Assembly: GCA_943735955.1 (NCBI GenBank)
Contig: OX030969.1
Span: 1,526,991 to 1,590,990, forward strand
Length of the DNA stretch: 64,000 bases
Direction of reading: 5' to 3'
DNA from: Piscicola geometra
Lineage: Eukaryota; Annelida; Clitellata; Hirudinida; Piscicolidae
A program made the position numbers and the translations under genes. Below are positions 33,922-45,242 of the stretch, in pieces (position 1 is the stretch's first letter; the number at the start of each line of letters is the position of its first letter). The notes beneath the pieces are model-generated. The model was given only the letters and a program-made list of their open reading frames with translations. It had not been told where the DNA came from and did not search any database.

Positions 33922-36900
33922 ATGATTCGAACATATGAAGCTATAATCATCACGGTTGTTTGTCTGGTCTTCTGTAACAGAGTGGCACGTGAGAGGAGGA
34001 GTGTGATAGAAATGATGTTTGAAATCAGGCTTTAAGCTTATTTACCACTGAAAACAACCTAGATCTTTTTTCTAAATTCATTTACTAAACCATCGAGTAC
34101 TCTTGCCAATAGAGATCGACAAAAATTCGGCTCGATTTTAACTTCAGTGCAAAATGTTCAACTTTTTATGTTTTAGGAATTTTTCGGTTTCAACCGAATC
34201 TAAATTCATAGTTTCGGCCTTTTTCCGGTTTCTGCAAAAACTAATATTTGCAGTTTTGGCTCTATTTTTCGTTTCGGTCTAAGTACATCTCACATTGTCC
34301 GAAAATGCAAAAATGATGTTCGTAAATTCAGTAAATCTGTTATATATTCTCAATCAAACTTTGAGTTCAATTTTCATTTTCGTTAAATATCTATCAAAAA
34401 TCGTAGTTGATTGTTTCTTATGTGTCTTAAAGACTAATTGTTCGAATAACATCTACTTGCGTCTGGGACAACAATTATTCTACTGACATTAACGTTAATT
34501 GGCATACATTCAATGATGATATTATATAAGCTTAGGAAAAAAACACTTGTTTAACAAAATTTTAATGTCATTTTGGTCTGATATTTTAAGCCAAAAAATA
34601 CGTTTGTTTTCCTTCAATTAATAAACTGACGTTTTCAACGTTTAATACTATTTTTTTTAATAAAAACATATTCATGTGGAAAAAAGTTCGGGTTAATTTC
34701 GGTTATGGCCGAAACTGGAATTTATATTTCGGCTTATTTTCAGTTATGGCCAAATTGAAAATATCAGTTTCGATCAGTTTCTATTCGCTAAACTAATCCA
34801 CCACCGTCGAACCAATCACTTCTCAGCAAGAACAGAAAAAAACAACTTAGCGCTGAACAAGACAGCTAATGCAAGTTTACTCAACGGAAACTACACAGCA
34901 CATAAGGCTCTCAACAGTGACCCTTCTAGCTGCTCATCAATATATCCAAATAAAGTTGTCGCTTGGTTGGTTGTTGATCTGGAACGATATTATTTCATTG
35001 ACACCATCGTCACCGTTTCCAAGCTGGTCAAAAGTGATTAAAAATTGTTAAAAATTAATTAATTAATAAAAACGAAAAACATTTTCACTAATAAACTGTT
35101 CCAAAAGGATTACGTAAAGGAGCAGTTGGGGTTTATCTGACACCTATTCAAAACACCTTTCAGAATCATTGAATGAAGAACCTAGATTGAGGGTCATCGT
35201 GGGTAGAGTCTTCAAAAACATGAACAACATGGACAAAATGACAGATTGTGGAATTATCACCAACTTAATTGTTCATGAAAGTAGAACAGTTCAGTGTACC
35301 GAAAAAGAAGCAAACCGCTACGCAGGCCTTTGGTCTGATAGTTGTTTGTTTCTGTCTGTGTGCACCTTTGAAGTGTACGCCAGTGGTGACGCTTCTATGA
35401 CCACTGATACTCAAGTTACTTCGAGTGAGCTCCTTTCAAACTTACTTTTGTAAACTTATTAATTTTATTCAGAATGAAAAAAACGCAGTGGCGAAGTTGT
35501 GCTTTCGTGTCGTAAAATAAGTCTTTAATTATTAACTGCGTCCGCTTCGTAATAAAGATTATGTAAAACTTAGACCTAATATATTAATTCAAGACTTGAA
35601 ATAAGTATTGAATAACTTCAAGAAAAATCATACCACAAAATACTTTTTCAGACCCTCCAAAGACTACCATTGCAAAAAACGAATCCTTTGAAGGCGGATC
35701 AGAGATAGACAAAAAAAAGAAAATTTCATCTGTACCAAAAAAACCGCCAAAAAACCCTGTAAAAAGTCAGTCAAACTTATCATTTGATATTGTAGAGTAT
35801 TTCGAAGTAGTTTGATACCAAAACTTGACAAGACCACAGAAGGTCTCTTCAAGCTTCGGGTATTTGCATGCATGTTAAATCAATCGAGCTCTTGTTTCGG
35901 ATCTGGAAAGTTCTTCATGAGTTCTCAGACTCTTTGAAATACCTTTTTTCATTTTTTAACAACTGAGGAGACCGGAGCTGTATGTTACAATTGTAAAAAT
36001 GTTGTTACAAGTTCGTTACTTTTGAAACAGTTAAAACAAAATTTGTGTTTTTCAATAGTCAGCAGTTGACACAAAAACAAACTGGTTTATTTATTAAATT
36101 CACTGAAAAAATAATATTTCGATAGTAAATGTTTTTCGATTATGTTCGTTCCTCAAAGGCAATGTATTTTCGTTTGTTGGACTCTTCTCATAGATTCGAT
36201 AAGGCATTATGAGGTTCAAGCCGTTTTAGGCAGAAACACTTTGGATTGAACGTTGAGTTCCTTGACAGTCTCCACTGCATGATTTAAAACATCTGGTTGC
36301 ACGCGAATCCGATTTTTTTTACATATAACTAATTATATTACCTTAAAGTAATGAAATAACTTCAATTGAAACCATTTCACTGAATGGGAGGTCGTAAAAG
36401 GGTTTGTAACAAACAACCCCAAATTGCTTGTAACTTGTAATTTCAATAGCTTATGAATAATGTTGAAATTACTAGTAAATAAACGCCGTTATTTAAAGTA
36501 TGAAGAATGCTTTGAAAATTTTATAAAAGGTTGCTTTAAAATTATTTTTTAAAATGTTAAAATTGTATTCAAATACTAGTTGAAATCTAACAAAAATATT
36601 CCAACTCTTAAAACTTACTGAAGTGTTCCAAAAAAAGATTATTAAATGTTCAAGAACACGTATACGACTGTTTTTTTGAAGGATAAAAAAATAGTTGTAA
36701 CAAGAATTCTAAATGATTTTGCTCTTCATTTTATTATTATTATAAATTTATTAATCTATTAACATACAAACACTGTTACATGCAGCTTCGGTTTCCCCAA
36801 CTGTTTGGGTGAACGATTCAATGGAACCAGGCTCAGAGAACAGCAGCAGCATGGACTCGGCTTCAAGACGATCTCTGCAAAATTCTACAAACAGTTAATT

Positions 36901-38282
36901 CCCCTTATTATAAATACCAAATGATTTCATCAGTAAAGCCTAACATTTTCAAAGCGCTTGATAATCCGTGTCATATTCTGAAACAGTTTATTTCCGAATC
37001 TTTCTTCAGGCTTACATCGTTTGCAAGCTCCCGCAAGTCCATGGCACTACGTCAAGTGGTTTCTCGCCAGGTTCGCCATCGCCACTGCCTTACTCCTCTT
37101 AGTTGGATACAAGTTCGTCTTAGAATTTCAAATTTGAAATTTTGCTTTGAAAGATACAAATAGCGTTTCTACCAGTTCAGTATTCCCCGTTTATCCCCAT
37201 ATTCGAGATCCATTCACCTATCAGACGCCTGCGCTATTGCGAAGTTCGATAAAACTGTTGTGATATTTTGAATCATTTTTGAATTAGGAATATATCAAAC
37301 TAGTTTATGTTCAAAATATGGAGAAAAACGAAATTTTCATCAATTAAAAGTGGTCTTGAAGCCAGTCTGGGTTTACGCCACGATAATCTTACTCGTCGTT
37401 GTATTGTTAAAATTAAGAGTACAGTGGTTCGGTAAACTTTGAGATGTTGGCAGTGTATCATTAGTTGATGTTTCGAGTTTGTTTCACTTTGGAACTCCAT
37501 GATTAAGACACTCCATAAAAGATTTAAAAATTAGAAGAGCACTTGTGTAGGGTGAAATCAATTAAAGGGTTCACTGAATTTATAAACGATCTTTTCGTTG
37601 TACTAGTCGTTTGAATAAAAATACAATTCGACTTTTATTATTCCACAGGTTAGTGCAAAAAAATATTCATGAGAACGAAAGAGGGGAAGTCATAGATTTA
37701 GAAGAAATAGAAAAGATGCAAGAAGAGAAGGAGGTGAAGAAGTCCATTCACTCTGAAGCGAAAATTGCGAGCCTTGAGAAAGAAAAAGAAAACGAAATTG
37801 AAGAATATGATTTGAGTATAAGTGAGGAGGATGAGCAAGTTCAGCCAATAGAAATAAAAGATTCAAAAATAGAAAAAACTATGAAAAATAAATCAAATGA
37901 AAAAAAAGATATTAGAATTAAAAAACATCAAAAAAACTTTAAAAATAACACTGAAATTACAAGGAAAAAAGATAGTACAAAAAATATCAAGCAAGATGAT
38001 GAAAAATATGGCAGTAAAAATGATGAAAGCAAAAAATCTAAAAACACTGAAATCCAAAATATAAAAAATGCGTTTGAAACCCCAATTGTTCGAAAAAAAC
38101 AATTTATAGAAAAAAAGAGTCGGAATAAATATTCTAAACTAAAACTAACTGATGGTGAAATTAAAAAAGATAGGAAAACAGATCACCCAACCAAAGATAG
38201 AGATAATTTTGAAAAACATGCGATTGAAAAAAAGAACCAAAAACAAGCAAAAGACAAAAAGAAGAATAAGAAGAAAAAATGA
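33922..38282 (+). CDS. FTP/fucolectin-like type I membrane protein, copy 2
   Basis: 497-aa predicted cell-surface protein from seven exons: 33922-33988 signal peptide (IIITVVCLVF core); 34827-35033 and 35164-35424 FTP domain (NNLALNKTANAS, VVDLERYYFIDTIVTV, VQCTEKEANRYAGLW, LSVCTFEVYAS); 35652-35765 Lys/Pro linker (KKISSVPKKPPKNPVK); 36786-36893 Ser-rich linker; 37010-37112 transmembrane (WFLARFAIATALLLLVGY); 37649-38282 tail of 210 aa, Lys/Glu-rich, ending in KKNKKKK. Introns 1-5 are phase 1, intron 6 phase 2; all GT..AG, with a weak donor GTTCGT after the transmembrane exon. Sequons NKT, NAS, NYT, NES, NDS, NSS and NST lie in the ectodomain. The NR..C motif of sugar-binding fucolectins is not kept (SKLVKKS instead), so the ligand may differ. 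Function unknown; I infer recognition or adhesion at the surface. Confidence 0.85.
34112..34786. mobile_element. MITE-like element in intron 1 of copy 2
   Basis: Bounded by AATAGAGATCGACAAAAATT and the inverted CGAATAGAAACTGATCGAAA, and rich in TTTCGGTT/GGCCGAAAC words. The same site in copy 3 (47510-47765) has only the left 240 bp and the last few bases, with a clean internal deletion. Confidence 0.6.
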
Positions 38283-38491
38283 TTAAAAAGCAAGTGTTAA
38301 AAAGGTTAAAAATGATCTTCATGAAGAAGTTCACAAAGATTTCTTCAAAAATAATAAAAACTGAAAAAATTGAAAAAGTAATGAAAGTATGAAAAGCTAA
38401 ACATGTGGAAAAATTGTAGAAAATAAAAAAAAGTACAGCAAATAATACGAAAAAAAATCTCAACGCCAAACATAAACAAAACAGTTAAAAT

Positions 38492-38513
38492 AATAAACTT
38501 GAAATTCTTTATT
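38492..38513. terminator. Convergent polyadenylation signals
   Basis: AATAAA on the plus strand at 38492-38497 and on the minus strand at 38508-38513 (TTTATT), between the copy-2 tail exon and the inverted tail pseudogene. The corresponding plus-strand hexamer is changed to AATAAT in copy 3 (near 51389). Confidence 0.45.
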
Positions 38514-38579
38514 TTTCATTTTTGATGAACTGAAAATTGAAGATAATTTTGACATAATTATCATCATTGTCTGCTCATT

Positions 38580-39148
38580 TTGATTGTTTCTTAACAACCT
38601 TTTCTCGATCTTTTTTAACGAAAATTTTGATTTCTTTAATACACATCTTTTCGATTCTCATTAGCATTAAATTTTTTCCCATCTTTCACATGATTTATTT
38701 TGGCATATTTAGGAACATATGTCTCTGAATCTTTTGGAATATCTTTTTGGGCAAAGGTTTTACTTATTTGTTTGGTATCTTTTGCAATTTCAGCATGCTC
38801 AGTTTTTTTCATTCTTCATAAAAAATTTTTTAAATATTAACTATTTTTTTTGGTCACTTTGAATTATATTGGCATCTTTCTGATCTTTGTCTTTTTCTGA
38901 ACCAAAATGTCGACCGTCTTTATCTTTCCACCCTTCATCTTTTAGCTCTTTTTTTTTTCTTGTTGTCATTTATCTCTTCATCCTGTTGGGAAAGTACAGA
39001 GTTTCTAACCTCGTTCGCTCCTCGATTTCTTCCCAACTTCTCTTCAGCAGTACTTTTTCTTTCTAACTGGTTCAAAAACTGCTGATTTTCTGCTCGCAAC
39101 TCCGTTTCTTGCACCCTGTGATTCTCGACAATGTCTTTTCTGAAGAAT
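38580..39148 (-). pseudogene. Inverted receptor tail exon, behind copy 2
   Basis: On the minus strand, after an acceptor CTTACAG, the frame FLRKDIVENHRVQETELRAE, then LERKSTAEEKLGRNRGANE matches the copy-1 tail (FLRKDNVEDELVKETEF, LEKKSTAEEELGRNRGAKE). A run of ten A's where nine are needed (near 38949-38958) shifts the frame after NDNKKKK. Intron sequence typical of copy 1 precedes it to about 39360, but no transmembrane or FTP exon follows. It is a truncated, convergent relic. Confidence 0.8.
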
Positions 39149-39399
39149 CTGTAAGAATATCAAGAGACAAACTTCATTTCTTAGACAGACTTCTAGTACA
39201 AAGTATGAGCTAATAATAATCTGAAGATGTTGCCGCACGCGTGAATAAGGCATTACGCGAACAGCCTGGCCACACGTGACGACTCCACTGAATAATCGGG
39301 CATGGTCACATCTTTTTGATTTCGAGATAATCACATTTAAAACTATAAAAGTTAAAAATAAATTAAAATGATTAAAGTTAAAAACATGTTCATTTTTAA

Positions 39400-39990
39400 A
39401 ATCTTTAAATGGGTTAATCCAGATTCGACTTCAGACATTCGTTTTTTAGTGTCTTTTTTTAAAGAAGGAAGAATCTCATCAATATATTTCGAAGAACAAG
39501 AATAAAAGAAAACTATCCATGTGGAATTTGAACGAGAAATAATGAAATATTATACTCCCTAGCTAATTTAATGTTGAAAACAGGCATAAAACGCATTTCT
39601 TGCAAATAAACCTTAATTTTCAAATATATAAGTTTATCTATTGAATAATCCTCTTCTGTTAAAACGTATTCAGTCAAAACCATATTCAAACTCGTTTTTC
39701 TACTGTTCTCGATATAAAAAAAACTGTATTATCCACACTTTTCGTCTATTTTAACTTTTTCAACAATTTCTCTAAACCGCTTCCGATTTTTTTTATCCGC
39801 TATTTATGAGGCAACAAGTGAGTACTCTACTTCTATATTCTTGTTAAATATATTTCGTGTGTATAGAAATATAAATGTACAATATCAAGACATTATGTTC
39901 TTTTTTCGTAGAGCTATACGTAATATCATATCAGGCATACCATTAGGTTAGCACAAAATAGACAGATTCCGAACTTGTATTAGGTATAAT
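39400..39990. other. AT-rich spacer
   Basis: I see no gene or clear repeat here. Confidence 0.4.
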
Positions 39991-39994
39991 GGGC

Positions 39995-40068
39995 GGCGGC
40001 GGATTAGCTTAGCGGTAAAACGCTTGGCGTTCGACTCACGAGTGTGGGTTCGATTCCTACCGTCGCCT
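39995..40068 (+). tRNA. tRNA-like gene or SINE head
   Basis: 74 nt. Ends GGCGGCG and CGTCGCC pair over seven positions (one G-T); T arm GTGGG-TTCGATT-CCTAC is good; the B box GGTTCGATTCC is perfect and the A box TAGCTTAGCGGT is near-consensus. The D and anticodon arms do not fold cleanly (the region CTTGGCGTTCGACTCACGAG leaves an oversized loop), so I cannot name an anticodon. Probably a tRNA pseudogene or the head of a SINE. Confidence 0.45.
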
Positions 40069-40079
40069 AAGTGCGTCTA

Positions 40080-41230
40080 TGCTCCAGAGAAGCCCTACAC
40101 TTTATGGGAAGAAATAGAAGATGTATTAACAAAAAAATTTTTTAATGTTACACTTTATTTATTGCAATGTATGATGTTTGACGAGTTTTTTGTCATAGAC
40201 ATTATCTGATCATTTTTTCAAAGAAGATTTCAAACTAAGGAAATAGTAACATATATCTCGCTTTCGATAATGTAAAATGAAAAGATTTACTAAACTTAAT
40301 TTTGCTCAAAGCCTTGGTAACAACTTCCACATTCATTACGGATTGATTGCTTGAGTAGTGCTTAATATGAGGAGCAGAATTGTATTCTGATATAAGAAGT
40401 ATGCATAAGAATCTAATCATTTCCCAAAGGGAAACATTGAAAGCTCAAATGATCGTTCTTGTCATGATGCGCATACAACAATATTTGGTTTTAAAGAAGT
40501 TCGATCATTTTTGAATCGAAAAATAATTTCCAAGACTCAAATGAAACTCAATTCACAAATGAAAGGAAATTTAGACATTAAAGATGCATTAGCAATGCCG
40601 GTAGACGTTTTGTTAATGAGCTATAAGTGTGTTTTTTTCAAAAAACGTTGTTTTTAACATGTAAAGTACCTTTATTAAAGATGCATATGAGCTGGTTCAA
40701 ACGTCGTTCTCAGCAAAGAATTCTTTTTGCCAATCTTACTTTTCTTTTCATTTTTTTATTTTTTTTCTGATTCTAACAAACTAAAATTAATGTTTTTTCG
40801 TTTGTCACTATAACTAATTCTAACTCTCCAGGAAAAGAAAATTTTTCATCTATTGTTTTTAGCACATCCTCAACATCGCAATCTCTTTTTTTTTAATCAA
40901 CCTTAGGAAAAAGAATAACACGGAACAACAGCAATTAAGTTTGAAACTTTAAAACTGATTTTAACTATATTTGAGCTGCCGATTTCAAGTATAAAATCAG
41001 TTTTCTTCTATCAGCTCTAGTTTTTTCGATAATTTTACTTATAATCTTCTGTTTTTACCCTATGTTTTGCAATATTTAATAGCACTGCGCAAAACTTTTT
41101 TTTAGATTTTTTCATTAAACTTGGAATATAGGTTATGTAGTTGTTATATTTTTTCATATAAATATATAAGAATGAGTTCAAGTAGAAGTTTTTTTAAATA
41201 TTCCTTATGTGTTTTGCTATATTTGTGGAG
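40080..41230. other. Spacer with dispersed repeat
   Basis: Positions 40930-41110 repeat the TTTAAAACTGATTTTA, GCTATATTTGAG and GCAATATTTAATAGCACTGC words found at 4850-5000 and, inverted, at 57360-57540. A frame near 40460-40640 (FKEVRSFLNRKIISKTQ) looks peptide-like but I do not recognise it. Confidence 0.4.
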
Positions 41231-41234
41231 AATA

Positions 41235-41710
41235 CAAATAAAAAGAAAACAGAAAAACTGTGAGTGATTTCATGAAGAAAACGTATCTTGGTTACTTTGA
41301 TGTTAAACTTGATGATTATGATGAAACGTGACCACCGTACCGGATATTTGAAACGTGTAAAGAATATTTACAACAGTAGACTAAATGGAAAAAAAATAGT
41401 TCGAAATTTTGCCTACTTATAATTTCGAGAAAAAAGATTTTTACTTTTTCTTCACAAATGTTATTCGAATAAAACCAAACAACCGTAATAAATAGACTTA
41501 CCTCGATTTAATTACTGCTAAACGCCCGGCTCCTCATTCAGAAGAAATGCCCATAAAAAAATTTCACCAACTACCAGAGCTATTAGAAAGTGAACATATT
41601 TCTTATGATGAGGCTTCTAATACTAATGGAGGTGAGGATCACTATGAAGAAGTATCATCAAAAACTGTAGTGCATCATCTAATTAATAAATGAAAAATAA
41701 TTATTACATT
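41235..41710 (+). pseudogene. Relic of the same repetitive protein family, N-terminal part
   Basis: Frames read VSDFMKKTYLGYFDVKLDDY, PPYRIFETCKEYLQQ and, after breaks, AKRPAPHSEEMPIKKFHQLP, then HISYDEASNTNGGEDHYEE. It overlaps in content with 17550-18340 (minus) and adds the part before it. A stop replaces the usual Trp before PPYR, and several frameshifts are present. Confidence 0.55.
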
Positions 41711-42056
41711 TCTTCGGATGAAGGTGAAAAAACAGCAAAACGGTATATTCTACTTCAAAATAATATCAAAAATGATACTATAATTAGTTTATAATAGTAT
41801 TAATAATGATAATATAATTTTTTCATAATAATATTAATAATTTTATTATAATTATTTTATAACAATATTAATAATTTCACAAATTATGATTCTGCCCTGA
41901 GAACTCCTCACCAGTTTGACCACATTGAAGGGTTCTATATTATTATTAATTTAGTTCTTCATCATTTGAAATTTTATTACTGTTTTTTATAGTATTATTA
42001 TCATTAGTATCATTCTTATTATTATTATTAGTTTTTATTATTTGTATTTCTACTAA

Positions 42057-42930
42057 ATCAATCAATCAATAAATACATTTCTATAGCGCTCTTTCATCAA
42101 ATTCAAGAGCGCTCGTAAATAAATTTTTTTAATAGATATGTCTTCAGATCCTCTCGAAAATAAAATAATGAATTAAAAGTAGTTAAATAAGGAAGTAGTG
42201 ACTTCCAAATATATGGACTAGCATAATGGAAAAAACGTTTAGCAAAAGAGTTATTAATGGAAGGAATTACATAATGGTTTTGAGTGGATGATCCTAAATT
42301 ACATCAATGAGGGTGAGATATTAATTTGAGGTATACAAGGGATACTGGGAGTTTTATAATTTAAACATAAAAACAAAGATTTTAAATATGATTCTTAACT
42401 TGAAGGGTAGCCAATGTAATAAGATGAGAGAGTGTGTAATATGGTGATAAATAGGAGTACCGCTAACGACTCTAGCTGCAGAATTAAATAATTTATTTAA
42501 TGGTTTTAAAGTAGTTTCAGTAAAATATAATAGAGTGAATTACAATAGTCAATTCGAGATAAAACAAGTGCAAAGACTAACATCTTCAAAGAAGGGTCAT
42601 CTAAGTGAGGTAATAATTGACTAATACGTCTGAGATGAAATTTGCAATAATTAGTAACTGATAGAATTTGGTTTGATAAGGTTAATTTTGAGTCAAAAAC
42701 AAATCCTAAGATACGAATATGATTAGATGGAACTATAGTATGAGTGGAAAAATTACATGGACCATTAATTAGTTTACCCTTTTTATCAAACAATATAAGT
42801 TAAAATTTTAGTGGATTTAATTTTATAGACATTGAGCTAGACTAGTTCTTAATAGATAATAGACATGATGAAATAGCTGACATAACAGTATTATAAGATT
42901 ATATATTGAAGCTGACATATAACTGCGAAA
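42057..42930 (-). pseudogene. LINE RT C-terminal fragment with (ATTG)n tail
   Basis: The minus-strand frame 42793-42506 reads LGFVFDSKLTLSNQILSVTN, then FHLRRISQLLPHLDDPSLKM and ALVLSRIDYCNSL, the thumb of a CR1/Jockey-type RT. The 3' UTR ends in GAGCGCTATAGAAATG and TTTATTGATTGATTGATT at 42057-42090. This tail is close to that of the dispersed SINE-like element. Confidence 0.8.
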
Positions 42931-43137
42931 CGTCAGCATAGGATAGGGAGTTGAAAGAATGAGAGGAAATCATAGAAAATATAATAAAAAGCATAATATT
43001 ATTATTTTTTTGCTCAATTTCAGTATTATTACCATTATTATTATTATCGTTGTTGTTATGATCATCATAATTCCTACCACAGCATAGCACTGACGGTTCA
43101 ATTCCACTCAATATAGACAGAATCAATCATGCGAGGT

Positions 43138-43330
43138 TCAATCATCATCATCACCATCATCATCATCCTCATCATCATCAACATCATCATCAACATCATC
43201 ATCATCATCGTCATCATCAACATCATCATCATCAACATCATCATCATCAACATCATTATCATCAACATCATCATCATCAACATCATCATCATCAACATGA
43301 TCATCATCACCACCATCATCATCATCGCTA
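43138..43330. repeat. (ATC)n microsatellite with AAC interruptions
   Basis: About 190 bp of ATC triplets, with ATCAAC higher-order spacing every 12-15 bp. The Asp/Met/Ile homopolymer frames are artefacts. Confidence 0.97.
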
Positions 43331-43399
43331 TCAAGGGAAAGAGGTGAAGCGGATGTTTGGGGAGACAACACCTCGAGTCAGTTGCCTCCAGCATTATAA

Positions 43400-43985
43400 A
43401 AGTTAACTTTTGAATACAAAAACTATATTTATGAAATAAATTTCATTCATCTTCAACTTTTTTCAATAAACTATTAAACTGAAAAAAACTATAAAAAACA
43501 AAATCACAAGAAACGATTTATTCCATGAATTGCCTGATCGAATTAGGTATTCCATGGATTGCTTCAAAAAGTTAAGCATTCCGTCGATGCCTAATTCTAC
43601 TCATTGTCGATAACATATACAGCTGGGTGCCAATTAAAAGAGACATTTTGATCTTTAAACCTCTGTTTAATGTTTTAAAGTAAACATTTTTTGTGAAGTT
43701 TTATGTGGTTACTTCAATATTTACCACTAGCGCAAAGCCAAGAAAGTTTCGCAATACTTAAATTATTCAAAAACTATTCTTTCTTTTTTTGATACTCAAA
43801 TACAGTTTAATGAAAAGATAACAAGTTTGAGTTTATAAAAAAATTTATTTTTTAACTGAAGTAACATTATTCAGGTTATTTATTCAAAAATGTTTTTTTT
43901 ATTTTTTTACAAAGCATGATCAAATTGAGATTTTTTAGAGTTCGGATACTCAAATCGGTGTTTTTCTACAACTTGGAGCAAGAAT
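43400..43985. other. AT-rich spacer
   Basis: No gene seen. Near 43510-43610 the words ATTCCATGGATTGC and TTCCATGAATTGCC repeat loosely. Confidence 0.4.
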
Positions 43986-43989
43986 TGCT

Positions 43990-44605
43990 TTTGATCAGAC
44001 AACACAATCAATCACTAATGATTTGTATAGCGCCCTTTACTAAGTGAACAAAGGCGCTCTTCAAATAAATTTGTTAAATAAAACGGTTTTTAGACCACTA
44101 CCAATATATGTATATATAAAAATTTAAATATATAGAAAAAACAATCAATCAACCTCAATAATCCAATCTCACCCACACCGCCAAAAAATCACTATAATCA
44201 CAAATAAAAAATTCAATCATCACCACAATACCAACACTCATACCACAGCACAATCGTCACCACATAATCCTCAAAACAATAAAACACAATCATCATTCTT
44301 CTCAATTTTCTGTCTTGCCACTGGTGCCGAGACTACGATAGAGGGTGAAGGAGAAGTCCCTGCCAACGCTGGTACTGCTGCTGCTATGAAAAGATTTCTC
44401 CTTTATGTCGCAGCTCACTTGATTCCCTGCGGCCATCTTGGTCTGCTGCGGCCATTCCTTGACAGATTCAAAACAACCAACATTCGCACTAAAAACATTC
44501 TAAATAATTAAATTTAATTTTTATTTAAACTTAAGATTCTAAAATTTTAATATATTATACCCAAAACCGTTTATTCTACAAATTTATTTGAGCGGCTGCC
44601 AACAC
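43990..44605 (-). mobile_element. Dispersed SINE-like element, copy e
   Basis: Full antisense copy: begins with AATCAATCACTAATGATTTG, TATAGCGCCCTTTACTAAGT and ends TACAAATTTATTTGAGCGGC. Confidence 0.85.
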
Positions 44606-44609
44606 ACCA

Positions 44610-45240
44610 TTGAGCGCTTGTATTGAAGCCATGTATAAAAACTTTTTAAGGAATCCTTGAGGTATTTATAAAGCTATAAATAGGTTCTATGTGTCTTCTG
44701 ACACAATGTCACACAGCCCTCTTTGAAGTAGAGGAGGGTGGAAGATAAGGCGACGAGGACGATCTTCTGTGGTTTTATCGAGAGCTGTAACCATAGCCGA
44801 CTTCATCTTTGCTGACACTTTAAAACACACACACAATACTTTATTTAAATACCACAGGTATCAACTAAAGAACTTGATTGCAGCCTCACCTACAGCTTAG
44901 TGAATCTACTTGTAGCTTTTCAACTGACGAAGAAGCTTTAGATCATTTTTTTGGGTAGATGGACCACATAAACACATGTGAGCCAGGCTTTGAGGTAAAC
45001 TTTGAGAACGAAAGTGTTAAAGTGACCGAGTGATGACAATTCTTGATCAGTCAGCTGAAATGTTTAATGAACCAAGAATATTTCGAGACAGAAGATGATC
45101 TTGGTCATCCAAAAAGCTCTGTGGAAAACGAGTGTGTATATAAGCTTTGACCTCTGCTCCAAGAAACAGAACCGACAACTGGAGTAGCTCCTGATAATCA
45201 TCTCTGGACCATAGTGATAATCAATTGAGAAACGTTTAAA
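44610..45240. other. Spacer without recognised gene
   Basis: Higher GC than its surroundings in places (44700-44800). Frames are short; I recognise no domain. Confidence 0.35.
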
Positions 45241-45242
45241 TT

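Larger units (their letters stand above)
33507..39360 (+). repeat. Direct duplication block A
   Basis: Matches 46931-52250 in the same orientation, covering promoter, all seven receptor exons, introns and the inverted tail pseudogene. Introns are nearly identical over long runs (compare 36180-36290 with 49100-49205). Block B lacks about 430 bp of block A (34351-34777) inside intron 1. Confidence 0.93.

Noticed and set aside
43098..43394. Asp-rich and Met-rich frames that could suggest a calcium-binding protein
   Set aside because: They are the (ATC)n microsatellite read in different frames.
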